In this document: positions 8,515 to 15,663 of the stretch, in pieces
How positions within the stretch are numbered: the first letter of the stretch is position 1
How the letters are laid out: each line of letters opens with the position of its first letter
Source: Thioalkalivibrio sp.
GTDB taxonomy: Bacteria > Pseudomonadota > Gammaproteobacteria > Ectothiorhodospirales > Ectothiorhodospiraceae
Assembly: GCF_007692535.1 (NCBI RefSeq)
Contig: NZ_REBW01000182.1
Location: 1-32,463, forward strand
Direction: 5' to 3'
Length of the DNA stretch: 32,463 nt
Notes under the pieces: generated by a model
Told to the model about the DNA's origin: nothing
What the model saw: only the letters and a program-made list of their open reading frames with translations
Databases searched by the model: none
Made by a program: the position numbers and the translations under genes

Positions 8515-9317
8515 CTCACCGGTCCCGGCAGGGCGAGCAGATCCTGATGCCCAACCTGCACGCGGATACGACCGGCGGCGAGGTCTGCACAGCGACGCCC
8601 GCCCCAGGCGCGGAATCCGGAGCAGCTCTCGGGAAGCTGTTCACAGGCGGCCGCCACCCACCCCTCGACCAGTGCCTGGGCCAGCACCACGTTCTCACGC
8701 CCGAGATCCCAGGGGCTGGATTCCACCCAGACGTGATAGCCGGCATCGCGGAACCGCCCGGCCAGCTCGCCGGGCGCGGCGGGACCCAACGCGGCACCGA
8801 GACCCTTGTCCCGCTGCTGGTGTGCGTTGACGGCCGCGAGCACGGCATCGTCCAGCGGGTCAGGGGAGGACCATTCGACCTGCCCGTCATAGCTCAGCAC
8901 CATCAGGGCTGCCGCGCCCCGTTCACGGCAGGCCGCGACCAGCGAGTCGAGCCAGTCCGCCGAGACGAGGTCCAGCAGGGCGGATGCGGTCACCAGGTCC
9001 GGCGACGGATCGCTGGCAAAACGATGCCATTCGGAGAGATCGGCCTGAATGCTGCGCGATTCATGTCCACTGGCCTTCGCGCTGGCGAGGGCCAGCAGGG
9101 CAGGGTCGTGATCCACCAGTGTCCAGTGCTGGTCGGCTGGCAGCAGGGGCGCGAGAAAACGCCGGTTGGAGCCGGTACCGGTCCCCAGATCGAGTACACG
9201 CAGGCGCTGGCGAGGTGCGCACCAGACCTGCAGCCGTTGCCCCAGTACCCGGGAGCGTGCCTGGTGATCCGCAGGTTCACGCAGCGCCAGCCAGTCGGCC
9301 TGGAAATCCCCGCTCAT
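8511..9317 (-). CDS. Class I SAM-dependent methyltransferase
   Basis: A 268-residue soluble protein. Motif I is RVLDLGTGTGSNRRFLAPLL near residue 40, followed by an acidic residue after the second strand (WTLVDHDPALL), then DLSEWHRFASDPSPDLVTASALLDLVS-type motifs II/III. The substrate is not evident from sequence. I set the start at ATG 9317, not an upstream start, because it overlaps the glycosyltransferase stop in an ATGA (9314-9317). It is therefore translationally coupled on both sides, between the glycosyltransferase and the flippase-like gene, and probably acts on the same intermediate. Confidence 0.82.
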   Translation of the reverse strand: MSGDFQADWLALREPADHQARSRVLGQRLQVWCAPRQRLRVLDLGTGTGSNRRFLAPLLPADQHWTLVDHDPALLALASAKASGHESRSIQADLSEWHRFASDPSPDLVTASALLDLVSADWLDSLVAACRERGAAALMVLSYDGQVEWSSPDPLDDAVLAAVNAHQQRDKGLGAALGPAAPGELAGRFRDAGYHVWVESSPWDLGRENVVLAQALVEGWVAAACEQLPESCSGFRAWGGRRCADLAAGRIRVQVGHQDLLALPGPVR

Positions 9318-10375
9318 CGGGCGGCCAACTCGTTCACGGCCGCTGCGAAGGCCGCAGACGCCTGATGCCAATCGGGCAGGGTCCGAGCATGAGCCAACGC
9401 GCCCTCGGCCAGATCCCGCCGCAACCCGGGCTCATCCAACAGCCGAACGAGGGCCGCGGCCAAGGCGTCCACATCCCCGCAAGGGATCAACAATGCGGCC
9501 TGGCTTGGTACGGTGTGCGGAATCGCGCCGCCGGTCGTCGCGAGGATTGGCAGCCCGTGTGCCATCGCCTCGGTGAAGGCCATGCCATAACCCTCGTACC
9601 ACGAGGGCAGTACGAACAGGCTGGCGGACTGATACAGCGCTCCCAGTTCCTCGTCGCTGCTCTCGCCGGCAAAGCGGACGCGGTCGGTGATTCCGAGGCG
9701 ACCTGCGTCGGCCCGCACCGCCTGCACGAACGCTGGATCGCGCTCGGTACTCCCGGCCAGCACACACTCCCAGGCACGATCAGAGAGCCGCCCCAGGGCC
9801 TGCACCAGCAGGTCCTGGCCCTTGCGCGGCACCACGGAACCCACACACAGCAGCAGCGGGGACGCTGCGGATTCGGGCGCGCGGGCCCGCTGCGCGGGCT
9901 CGGTACCCGGAATCACCACGCGAACCGGAGTCGATGCCTGCAGCCAGGGCCGCAGGAGAGCGGCCGTGAACGGGCTGGTCACGATCACTGCCTGGCAAGC
10001 CGCCAGGGCGCGCTGTTCCAGTTCGCGCAGCTCGGCGGCACGGGGCGGGGGCAACGCAGTCTCTTCGGACAGGGGGTGATGGACCAGACCGATCAGCGCG
10101 AGCCGCCCGCCATGCGCTTCGGCCGGCAGGGGCAATCCACCCAGCGCGAGCCCGTCGATCACCACCGTCGACCCAGCCGGCAACTGGCGCAGGGTGTGGT
10201 CGAGGGCCTGCTCGGCCTCGCGGTCGGGTCCTGGAAAACGGCCGGCCAGCTCGTGCACCTGGACCGACCAGCCCATTCGGCGCAGGCCGGCGCAGATCCG
10301 ACTGTCGTAGATGTACCCTCCGGTACGCTGCTCCAGGGCCCCAGGAACCACGAGATGCAACGGGGCCAGGCTCAA
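9314..10375 (-). CDS. Glycosyltransferase family 4 (GT-B)
   Basis: A 353-residue GT-B fold enzyme transferring a sugar from an activated donor. The N-terminal domain has the acceptor-side GGYIYDSRI loop near residue 19. The C-terminal donor domain has [17 protein letters not shown] near residue 195 and the retaining-GT E-x7-E motif [20 protein letters not shown] near residue 265. The first codon appears to be TTG at 10375, overlapping the stop of the upstream PTPS-like gene as TTGA (10372-10375); this tight coupling makes TTG believable though unusual. The next gene overlaps its stop. The acceptor is unknown; context suggests the same small molecule the PTPS-like protein handles. Confidence 0.82.
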   Translation of the reverse strand: MSLAPLHLVVPGALEQRTGGYIYDSRICAGLRRMGWSVQVHELAGRFPGPDREAEQALDHTLRQLPAGSTVVIDGLALGGLPLPAEAHGGRLALIGLVHHPLSEETALPPPRAAELRELEQRALAACQAVIVTSPFTAALLRPWLQASTPVRVVIPGTEPAQRARAPESAASPLLLCVGSVVPRKGQDLLVQALGRLSDRAWECVLAGSTERDPAFVQAVRADAGRLGITDRVRFAGESSDEELGALYQSASLFVLPSWYEGYGMAFTEAMAHGLPILATTGGAIPHTVPSQAALLIPCGDVDALAAALVRLLDEPGLRRDLAEGALAHARTLPDWHQASAAFAAAVNELAAR

Positions 10376-10770
10376 AGTGTTCCTTCGTAACTGGCCCAGG
10401 CGACGTGGGATTCGTTCAGGGTCACGCAGAGCGCGGTCAGGCCTTTTGCGGAGGATCCCAGCTTGCCGCGTGCGATCGCGTCCGCCAGCCGCAGGTAGAT
10501 CTGATGGGCGAGAAACTCCGTCGTGGTGTTCTGGTCGTCGAAATCCGGATGGTCGTCAAGATTCTGATAGTTCAGGGCGGCCAGAATGGCGGACAGCTGC
10601 TGGCTGGCGAGGCCGATGTCCACCACCAGTCCATCCGAATCCAGTTCCTCACGGCGGAAGGTGGCGTCGACCACGTACGTGGCGCCGTGCAGACGCTGGG
10701 CCGGGCCAAACACCTCCCCCGTGAAGCTGTGAGCGATCATGAAGTGGTCGCGGACATTGAGACTGTACAT
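10372..10770 (-). CDS. Degenerate 6-pyruvoyl-tetrahydropterin synthase/QueD-fold protein
   Basis: A 132-residue T-fold protein of the PTPS/QueD superfamily, the usual length. Against QueD, the first zinc His survives (MIAHSF, His14) and the second too (LHG, His28), but the third is Ala30 where QueD has HGH, the catalytic Cys position is Ala24, and the catalytic Asp-His pair of LDHHYLN is replaced by Asn67-Tyr68. The pterin-anchoring Glu near the C-terminus (LNES) seems kept. So it probably binds a pterin- or pyrimidine-like ring but should not do QueD chemistry. Start ATG 10770 has AAGGAG five bases upstream. First gene of the tightly overlapped GT-methyltransferase-flippase set. The alignment was made by eye. 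Confidence 0.75.
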   Translation of the reverse strand: MYSLNVRDHFMIAHSFTGEVFGPAQRLHGATYVVDATFRREELDSDGLVVDIGLASQQLSAILAALNYQNLDDHPDFDDQNTTTEFLAHQIYLRLADAIARGKLGSSAKGLTALCVTLNESHVAWASYEGTL

Positions 10771-10912
10771 GCGGACTCCTTTGGAAGGGCAACGGAAACA
10801 AGGGTTGATCGTTGTTCGATGACCGTGGGTCAGCGGATTCGTTCCTGTGGTCTCCTCGGTATAACTCTCATGGCCCGGGAGAGCGCCACCCCTGATGATG
10901 AAAAGCGGCAAA

Positions 10913-11027
10913 CTGTAGGTCGGGTTAGCGCAGCGTAACCCGACGGGCCTCGCACTCCACCCATGGGCGCAAAATAGCGTCGTCCCCGGGACGTCGTCGG
11001 GTTACGCTGCGCTAACCCGACCTACAG
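10913..11027. repeat. Perfect 33-bp inverted repeat (REP/MITE-like palindromic element)
   Basis: The left arm at 10913-10945 (begins CTGTAGGTCGGGTTAGCGCA) is the exact reverse complement of 10995-11027; 49 bases lie between. Each arm is itself partly palindromic around GGTTAGCGCAGCGTAACC, so the unit folds into a compound hairpin. Copies of this GGTTAGCGCAGCGTAACC type are known scattered between genes in many bacterial genomes as REP- or MITE-like elements. It sits between the dehydrogenase stop and the leader of the PTPS-like gene and could act as a terminator between the two. Confidence 0.85.
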
Positions 11028-11063
11028 GGCTGTGACTTTCACGCCAAGTACGATCGAACCGCG

Positions 11064-12047
11064 TCAGGGATACCGGATGCGATGGCAGAGGGTGTCACCG
11101 CCTCCCCGGGCCAGTTCGGTCATCACCGCCGGCAATGTCTCGAAGACACTCTCGCCAGTGATCAGGTGATCGAGCTCGGACGCCCGCAGTAGATCCAGGG
11201 CGAGCCCCAGGCGGCGACGGTAGTCCCAGCGGGCCTGCCGATGCGCCGGAATTCGGCCCACCTGGCTGCTTTTCAGCACCAGCCTGCGCGAGTGAAACCC
11301 CTCGCCGAGGGGCAGTGTCACCGGGCGGTCGCCATACCAGCTCAGTTCCAGCACGGTGGCTTCGAGGCCAGCGTGCCGGAGGGCCTCGGCCAGGCCCTCC
11401 GGCTGCCCACTGGCATGAATGACCAGGTCCGCGTCGGCAGGCTCTGCAAACTCCCGGGCAAATTCGATCCCCAACGCCGTGCTCGCGGCGCGGCGTGCCG
11501 GGTTGATGTCGATCAGCGTAACCTGCGCACCGGGGATCTGCCGACAGAGCCAGGCGGTCAGGAGTCCCAGCACGCCGGCGCCAAGGATCACGATCCGATC
11601 GCCCGCAAGAGGACCGGCGTCCCAGAAGGCGTTGATCGCGGTCTCCATGTTCGCTGCGAGCACCGCCCGTTCCGGTGGCACCCCTGCAGGCAACGGAACC
11701 GCAGCGGAACCGGGAACCCGGTACCGGTCCTGGTGCGGATGCAGGCAGAAGACCGTCTCCCCGATGCGCTCGGCCGGCCCCTCCTCGATACGACCCACAT
11801 TCATGTAACCGTACTTCACCGGGCCGGGGAAATCGCCGGCCTGAAACGGCGCACGCATGGCTTCATACTGCGTCTTCGGGACCCTGCCGGTGAAGACCAG
11901 CGTCTCGGTGCCGCGGCTGATACCCGAATACAGGCTGCGGACCAGCACGTCGCCGTTGCGCGCCGGCGGCAGGGTCTCCTCCCGGATGCGGCCGGCGCCG
12001 GGTTGGGTGATCCAGAAGGCGCGGGCGGTCTCCGCGGACATGTTCAT
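11064..12047 (-). CDS. Medium-chain dehydrogenase, BchC-like, lacking zinc ligands
   Basis: NAD(P)-dependent oxidoreductase of the MDR superfamily, 327 residues. The Rossmann motif VILGAGVLGLL is at about residues 153-163, with an acidic strand end (LIDIN, Asp180). The catalytic domain has SGISRGTETLVFTGRVP where zinc MDRs have G-I-C-G-T-D, and GYMNVG where they have GHE-x-x-G, so both active-site zinc ligands are missing; the structural-zinc Cys lobe is also absent. The SGIS-x-GTE pattern resembles BchC (bacteriochlorophyllide dehydrogenase), but an extra segment after it differs. Start is ATG 12047 or 12041; GGAG at 12052-12055 precedes. It is divergent from the CDP-alcohol phosphatidyltransferase with a 155-base gap between them. 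Substrate unknown. Confidence 0.8.
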   Translation of the reverse strand: MNMSAETARAFWITQPGAGRIREETLPPARNGDVLVRSLYSGISRGTETLVFTGRVPKTQYEAMRAPFQAGDFPGPVKYGYMNVGRIEEGPAERIGETVFCLHPHQDRYRVPGSAAVPLPAGVPPERAVLAANMETAINAFWDAGPLAGDRIVILGAGVLGLLTAWLCRQIPGAQVTLIDINPARRAASTALGIEFAREFAEPADADLVIHASGQPEGLAEALRHAGLEATVLELSWYGDRPVTLPLGEGFHSRRLVLKSSQVGRIPAHRQARWDYRRRLGLALDLLRASELDHLITGESVFETLPAVMTELARGGGDTLCHRIRYP

Positions 12048-12202
12048 TGGTCTCCGGTGCGGTGCGGGCGTCGCTGCATGGTACTCATCGTCGCCACCCA
12101 ACCGCCACAACAAATGCCGCTGAACACGGTCGAAAACGGCAACGTCGGGTGCAACCGGACGATGCCGCCCTTGCGGACTGACATGATCCAGGAAAAAGAA
12201 CG

Positions 12203-12985
12203 ATGAAGAACAGGCTTCGAAATACAGGCTTGCGGCGGCAGGCCCGGCAATTTGCAACGCAGGCGGGGGTCTGGAGGTGGGAACTCACCGCCGGACTCCT
12301 GACCGTCCTGGCCGGGGCCGCGCTACTGCACCTTGCCGCCGGGGTGCCCGCCTCGGTGTTCGCGGCATCGCTGCTGTCCTACGGGCTCCTGGTCTGCATG
12401 GTCCTGCACACGTCCCCGGCGGTCTTTCACCGCGACGGTCCGGGGCTCGCCAACCGCGTTACCTTCCTGCGCGCCGCGCTGATAATGCCGGTCGCAGCCA
12501 TGGCGCTGCTCCCTGCCCATCTCGATGCGGGCGTAGCCTACTGGCTGCTCGGCCTGGCGGCCATCGCCCTGGCGCTCGACGGGGTGGACGGGGCGGTGGC
12601 ACGGCGTACCGGCCGTATCACCGCCTTCGGCGCACGCTTCGACATGGAACTCGACGCCCTGCTGATCCTGGTCCTGGCGCTGTTGGTCTGGCAGACGGGG
12701 CAGGCGGGCCTGTGGGTACTGCTGGTCGGATTGATGCGCTACCTGTTCGTTGCTGCAGGATGGCGCTGGACCTGGCTGCAGGGCGATCTGCCGCCGAGCC
12801 GTCGCCGGCAAACGGTCTGCGTCGTGCAGTCGGTCGCGCTCCTGGTGGCACTGGCACCCGTGGTGTCTCCCGGCCTTGCAAGCGCGCTCGCGCTCGCGGC
12901 GTTGCTGCTTCTCACCTATTCCTTCACCGTGGACGTGCTGTGGCTCTACCGCCAGGACCGCAGCCTTGCAGGAGAATACCCATGA
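12203..12985 (+). CDS. CDP-alcohol phosphatidyltransferase family membrane protein
   Basis: Integral membrane enzyme joining a CDP-activated lipid or alcohol with a hydroxyl acceptor, releasing CMP. The full signature DG-x2-AR-x8-G-x3-D-x3-D is present: Asp126, Asp129, Arg134, Gly143, Asp147 and Asp151, so all four metal-binding aspartates are kept. Length is 260 residues with about six hydrophobic segments and an extended N-terminal part of about 80 residues before the ANRVTFLR helix. Start ATG 12203 has AGGA upstream. The stop overlaps the ATG of the decayed YceI gene (ATGA at 12982), showing they were once one operon. The alcohol acceptor cannot be read from sequence; it is not clearly PgsA or PssA. 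Confidence 0.85.
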   Translation: MKNRLRNTGLRRQARQFATQAGVWRWELTAGLLTVLAGAALLHLAAGVPASVFAASLLSYGLLVCMVLHTSPAVFHRDGPGLANRVTFLRAALIMPVAAMALLPAHLDAGVAYWLLGLAAIALALDGVDGAVARRTGRITAFGARFDMELDALLILVLALLVWQTGQAGLWVLLVGLMRYLFVAAGWRWTWLQGDLPPSRRRQTVCVVQSVALLVALAPVVSPGLASALALAALLLLTYSFTVDVLWLYRQDRSLAGEYP

Positions 12986-13240
12986 CGCTGGCGTACTCGA
13001 ACCGCCTGTTCGCGAAATCCGCGTTCGTATTTGCGCTGCTGCTGGCCCGTCCTGGCGCGGCCAGCGCGGACATGGAGCGATGAGAGATCGACCGGGAACA
13101 CTTCCCGGCCCGGGATTCTGTGTGCCTCGCTGCGGGGCACCATCAACAGAAGCGGGTGGGGCATGACCTACAGCCTTTCACGCGGTCTGGTTGGCGATGA
13201 GATCGAGCTCATCCTCGAATTCGAGGCCCAGCGTCAGTAG
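12982..13240 (+). pseudogene. Remnant of a YceI-family secreted lipid-binding protein
   Basis: The first 33 codons (12982-13083) encode a good signal peptide (MTLAYSNRLFAKSAFVFALL..., ending ASA) and then stop at TGA 13081. The bases straight after still read EIDREHF in the same frame, like the start of a mature YceI domain. Shortly downstream, in another frame, RSGWGMTYSLSRGLVGDEIE and LILEFEAQRQ, the typical YceI C-terminus, end at TAG 13240. About 100-130 residues of the roughly 190-residue family are missing. YceI proteins are lipocalin-like binders of isoprenoid or other amphiphilic molecules. Internal deletion plus a nonsense codon makes this a decayed gene, provided the assembly is right. 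Confidence 0.75.
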
Positions 13241-13296
13241 CGGCAACGGTTCCGGTATCCACTGGAGCGGTGACGACAAGCTTTGGAGAATACGGC

Positions 13297-13647
13297 ATGA
13301 AAATAGGCAATTGGTGGCCATTCGGGCGGGTACCCGAAATGCCCGCGGAGGATCTCGCCGCCGCGGTCGCGGACGGATCGGTCCAGGTGCTCGATGTACG
13401 CACGGGCGCGGAGTTCCGGCGCAGTCGGATCCCCGGGGCGCGACACCTTCCGATCACGCGCTTCAGCAAACCGCATCTGGAGGAACTGGACCTGGACCGG
13501 GAACGACCGGTCGTCGCGATCTGCCTGACGGCGCACCGGAGCATTCCCGCAGTCCGGAAGCTTGCTGAACTCGGCTACGACGCCAGGCAACTGAAGGGCG
13601 GCATGCGAGCGTGGTGGAAGACCGGGGGGCCCACCGAATCTGGCTAG
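13297..13647 (+). CDS. Single-domain rhodanese
   Basis: A 116-residue cytoplasmic rhodanese-like sulfurtransferase. Conserved parts are VLDVRTGAEFRRSRIPGARH (about residues 31-50) and the active-site loop CLTAHR with Cys76 able to carry a persulfide, then ELGYDARQLKGGMRAW, the common C-terminal signature. Start ATG 13297 has GGAGA seven bases before it; the GTG at 13270 has no site. There is no signal peptide. Such small rhodaneses are frequent in sulfur oxidisers, and the next gene is a sulfur-globule-like protein, but no shared transcript is proven. Confidence 0.88.
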   Translation: MKIGNWWPFGRVPEMPAEDLAAAVADGSVQVLDVRTGAEFRRSRIPGARHLPITRFSKPHLEELDLDRERPVVAICLTAHRSIPAVRKLAELGYDARQLKGGMRAWWKTGGPTESG

Positions 13648-13652
13648 TGGAC

Positions 13653-13682
13653 TTGATCTCCGGTGACAGGTTTGAGTATTCT
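13653..13682 (+). promoter_or_regulatory. Candidate promoter for the sulfur-globule-like gene
   Basis: TTGATC at 13653-13658 and TATTCT at 13677-13682 (4 of 6 each) with an 18-base spacer, in the AT-richer 196-base gap upstream of the ATG at 13844. This would leave a leader of about 155 bases. Weak evidence, by eye. Confidence 0.35.
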
Positions 13683-13843
13683 ATATTGGCACGTGGTTAT
13701 ATGCTTATTCCGTGCCCTCCAGAGAGTCGGAAGCACCCGATTCGAAGGCGGAATCAAAGTGACCATGCCTGCCACGCGTGGCCCTTGGCAGAGCAGGCAA
13801 AAGAAAACAGCAAGGGTGTTTCCGTGAATCTAGGAGAAAAGTC

Positions 13844-14203
13844 ATGCGCAAATCTCTGAAAGTTATAGCGGCTTCTGCTCTCGTCCTGGCCTTTGCGGCT
13901 CCGATGCAGTCCAGCGCCCAGTGGTACGGCCCGGGTTATGGCTATGGCCCGTACTATGGCCCCGGTTACTACGGACCGGGATACGGCCGTGGCTGGGGTG
14001 ACTGGTTCGGGTTCGGCGACATGTTCGGCGACATCGGCTTCTCGATGCGCGGCAGCGGCCGAGGCTGGGGACGCGGATACGGCCGTGGCGACGGTTGGGG
14101 CTACTACAACCCCTACACCTATCGCGGCTACGGCTATGCGCCGTACTACGGTGGGCCCTGGGGCGCCCCGGCTGCGCAGCAGCAGCAGCCTGAGTCCGAG
14201 TAA
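13844..14203 (+). CDS. Sulfur globule-type Gly/Tyr-rich secreted protein
   Basis: A 119-residue exported protein. The signal peptide (MRKSLKVIAASALVLAFAAP..., cut after SSA at residue 25) is followed by a mature part dominated by Gly, Tyr, Pro and Trp in repeats such as YGPGYGYGPYYGPGYYGPGY, a short DMFGDIGFSM core, and GRGWGRGYGRG. This composition is that of sulfur globule coat proteins (Sgp) of purple and colourless sulfur bacteria, which line periplasmic sulfur deposits. It ends in an AAQQQQPESE tail. ATG 13844 has GGAG at 13833-13836; an upstream in-frame GTG would bury the signal peptide. Two hairpins follow the stop. Other Gly/Tyr-rich surface proteins look similar, so function is probable, not certain. 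Confidence 0.75.
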   Translation: MRKSLKVIAASALVLAFAAPMQSSAQWYGPGYGYGPYYGPGYYGPGYGRGWGDWFGFGDMFGDIGFSMRGSGRGWGRGYGRGDGWGYYNPYTYRGYGYAPYYGGPWGAPAAQQQQPESE

Positions 14204-14205
14204 GC

Positions 14206-14256
14206 CTTCAGGCGGAGCCTGAAGACGCGGGCCCGGTCCCTCGGACCGGGCTCTTT
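14206..14256 (+). terminator. Double stem-loop terminator after the sulfur globule-type gene
   Basis: The first perfect 8-bp stem is CTTCAGGC / GCCTGAAG (14206-14213, 14217-14224). A second perfect 9-bp stem is GCCCGGTCC / GGACCGGGC (14231-14239, 14243-14251), followed by TCTTTC. The second is a good intrinsic terminator; the pair just after a likely abundant transcript may also protect its 3' end. Confidence 0.75.
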
Positions 14257-14324
14257 CACGTCTGGGATTCGGCGATGGATGTGATAGGCTTCGCCGTCCC
14301 GAAGACTGCCCAGGATGGCCAGCG

Positions 14325-15248
14325 ATGATGTTCAAGAACCTCCGTCTCTATCGCCTTGCGAAGCCCTTCGCACACAGCCCGGACGGCCTCCACGAGCACC
14401 TGGAGGCCGCAGCCTTCCGTCCCTGCGGGAAGCTGGAGCACGAGACCCTGGGCTGGGTGCCGCCCCTGGGCCGACGGGCCACGCTGCTCACCCATGCGGC
14501 CGGTCCTGCGATTCTGGTCTGCGCCCGGAAGGAGTCCCGCATGCTCCCTCCGGCGGTGATCAACGAGGAACTGGCCGAAAAGGTCGCCGCCATCGAGGAC
14601 GGCGAGAGCCGACGCGTCGGCCGCAAGGAGCGGCTGGAGATCAAGGACCAGATCGTTCACGAACTGCTGCCCCGGGCCTTCACCCGCTCCAGCCACATCT
14701 ACGCCATGATCCTTCCGCGCAGCGGCTGGATCGTCATCGATACGTCGAGCAAGGCGCGCGCAGAGGAATTGCTGAGCCTGCTGCGCGAGGGCCTGGGCTC
14801 GTTGCCGGTCGCCATGCCCCGGCCGGTTGCGGATCCGTCGACGGTGATGACCTCCTGGATCGCTGGCGAGCCCCTGCCAGCGGGACTTGAACTCGGTGAC
14901 GAGTGCGAGCTGCAGGAGTCGGGCGACGACGCCGGCACGATCCGGGTCAAGCGCGTGGAGCTGTTGTCCGACGAGATCCGGACCCATCTCGGGGCGGGCA
15001 GGCGGGTGGTGAAGCTCGCACTCGCCCTCGATGAACGCATGCGCTTCGTGCTCGATGAGGAGATGGGTGTGAAGCGGCTTGCCTTCGAGGACGTGGTACT
15101 GGAGCCGCTGCAGGACGTCGACGGGGATGATGATCTGGCGCGCATGGATGCCCAGTTCGCCCTCGTGAGCCTGGAGCTGGAAGCCATGCTGCCAAGGATC
15201 CTGGATTGGTTCGGCGGCGAGGAGGACATGGCAGGCGTTGCTGCCTAG
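14325..15248 (+). CDS. rdgC: Recombination-associated protein RdgC
   Basis: RdgC forms a ring around DNA and restrains RecA-driven recombination. The 307-residue product (E. coli 303) shows the family opening MMFKNLRLYRLAKPF, the LGWVPPLG segment, LLPRAFTRSSHIYAMI in the middle and VKRLAFEDVVLEPLQDVDGD near the C-terminus. The double ATG at 14325/14328 leaves a one-residue ambiguity. It is a single gene, convergent with the MazG-type gene on the other strand with 30 bases between stops. RdgC is almost confined to Beta- and Gammaproteobacteria, which supports the taxonomic reading. Confidence 0.95.
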   Translation: MMFKNLRLYRLAKPFAHSPDGLHEHLEAAAFRPCGKLEHETLGWVPPLGRRATLLTHAAGPAILVCARKESRMLPPAVINEELAEKVAAIEDGESRRVGRKERLEIKDQIVHELLPRAFTRSSHIYAMILPRSGWIVIDTSSKARAEELLSLLREGLGSLPVAMPRPVADPSTVMTSWIAGEPLPAGLELGDECELQESGDDAGTIRVKRVELLSDEIRTHLGAGRRVVKLALALDERMRFVLDEEMGVKRLAFEDVVLEPLQDVDGDDDLARMDAQFALVSLELEAMLPRILDWFGGEEDMAGVAA

Positions 15249-15278
15249 TGGGTCGTGCGGGGCAGGGACCCGGCAGGG

Positions 15279-15644
15279 TCACTCCTGCGGTCCGTATTCC
15301 GTGTATTTGCGGGAGTCGCCGTACACGCGTTCGACCGGATACTTCCGCTCGTTTTCGAGGACCTTCGCCTCTACCGCATCCGCGATGCTGACACCCAGCC
15401 GGTCGGCCAACCGCACCAGGTAGATCTGGATGTCGGCAATTTCGGAGGCCACCTGTTCCAGGGTCCGCGCGTCCAGCTCTTCGCTCTGGCGCTCGCTGAG
15501 CCACTGGAAGTGCTCAATCAGTTCACCGGCCTCGCCCGCCAGCGCCATCACCAGGTTCTTCGGGGCATGAAACTGTTCCCAGTCCCGGCGCCGGGCAAAG
15601 TCCCGCATGCGGATCTTCAGGTCTTCCAGTTCGGACCATTCCAT
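15279..15644 (-). CDS. MazG-like nucleotide pyrophosphohydrolase
   Basis: A 121-residue all-alpha NTP pyrophosphatase of the MazG/dCTPase type, hydrolysing (d)NTPs to NMP and pyrophosphate and so clearing unusual nucleotides. Metal-binding residues are visible as GEAGEL (Glu38, Glu41) and SEIADI (Glu68, Asp71), with the FQWLS and NERKYP segments typical of short bacterial members such as the RS21-C6/dCTPase-like group. ATG 15644 opens 19 bases after the stop of the TrpD2-like gene, so the two are probably one transcript. The exact nucleotide preference cannot be told. Confidence 0.88.
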   Translation of the reverse strand: MEWSELEDLKIRMRDFARRRDWEQFHAPKNLVMALAGEAGELIEHFQWLSERQSEELDARTLEQVASEIADIQIYLVRLADRLGVSIADAVEAKVLENERKYPVERVYGDSRKYTEYGPQE

Positions 15645-15663
15645 CGTGAACGCGCCGCGACGA

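Noticed and set aside
7546-8547. Several + strand frames over the flippase gene, e.g. 7546-7929 and 8005-8547
   Set aside because: Rich in Gln, His and Arg, typical of antisense reading of a membrane protein gene; no start sites or motifs.
8984-10390. 468-codon open frame on + opposite the glycosyltransferase and methyltransferase
   Set aside because: Shadow of well-supported minus-strand genes; composition rich in Arg, Gly, Gln and Pro with no motif.
10372-10770. Calling this gene queD (queuosine pathway)
   Set aside because: Catalytic Cys, Asp-His pair and one zinc His are missing, no other queuosine gene is present, and I saw no preQ1-type riboswitch in the leader.
10946-10994. CRISPR or cargo gene inside the inverted repeat
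   Set aside because: Only one pair of arms in opposite orientation and 49 bases between; no repeat-spacer array and no frame.
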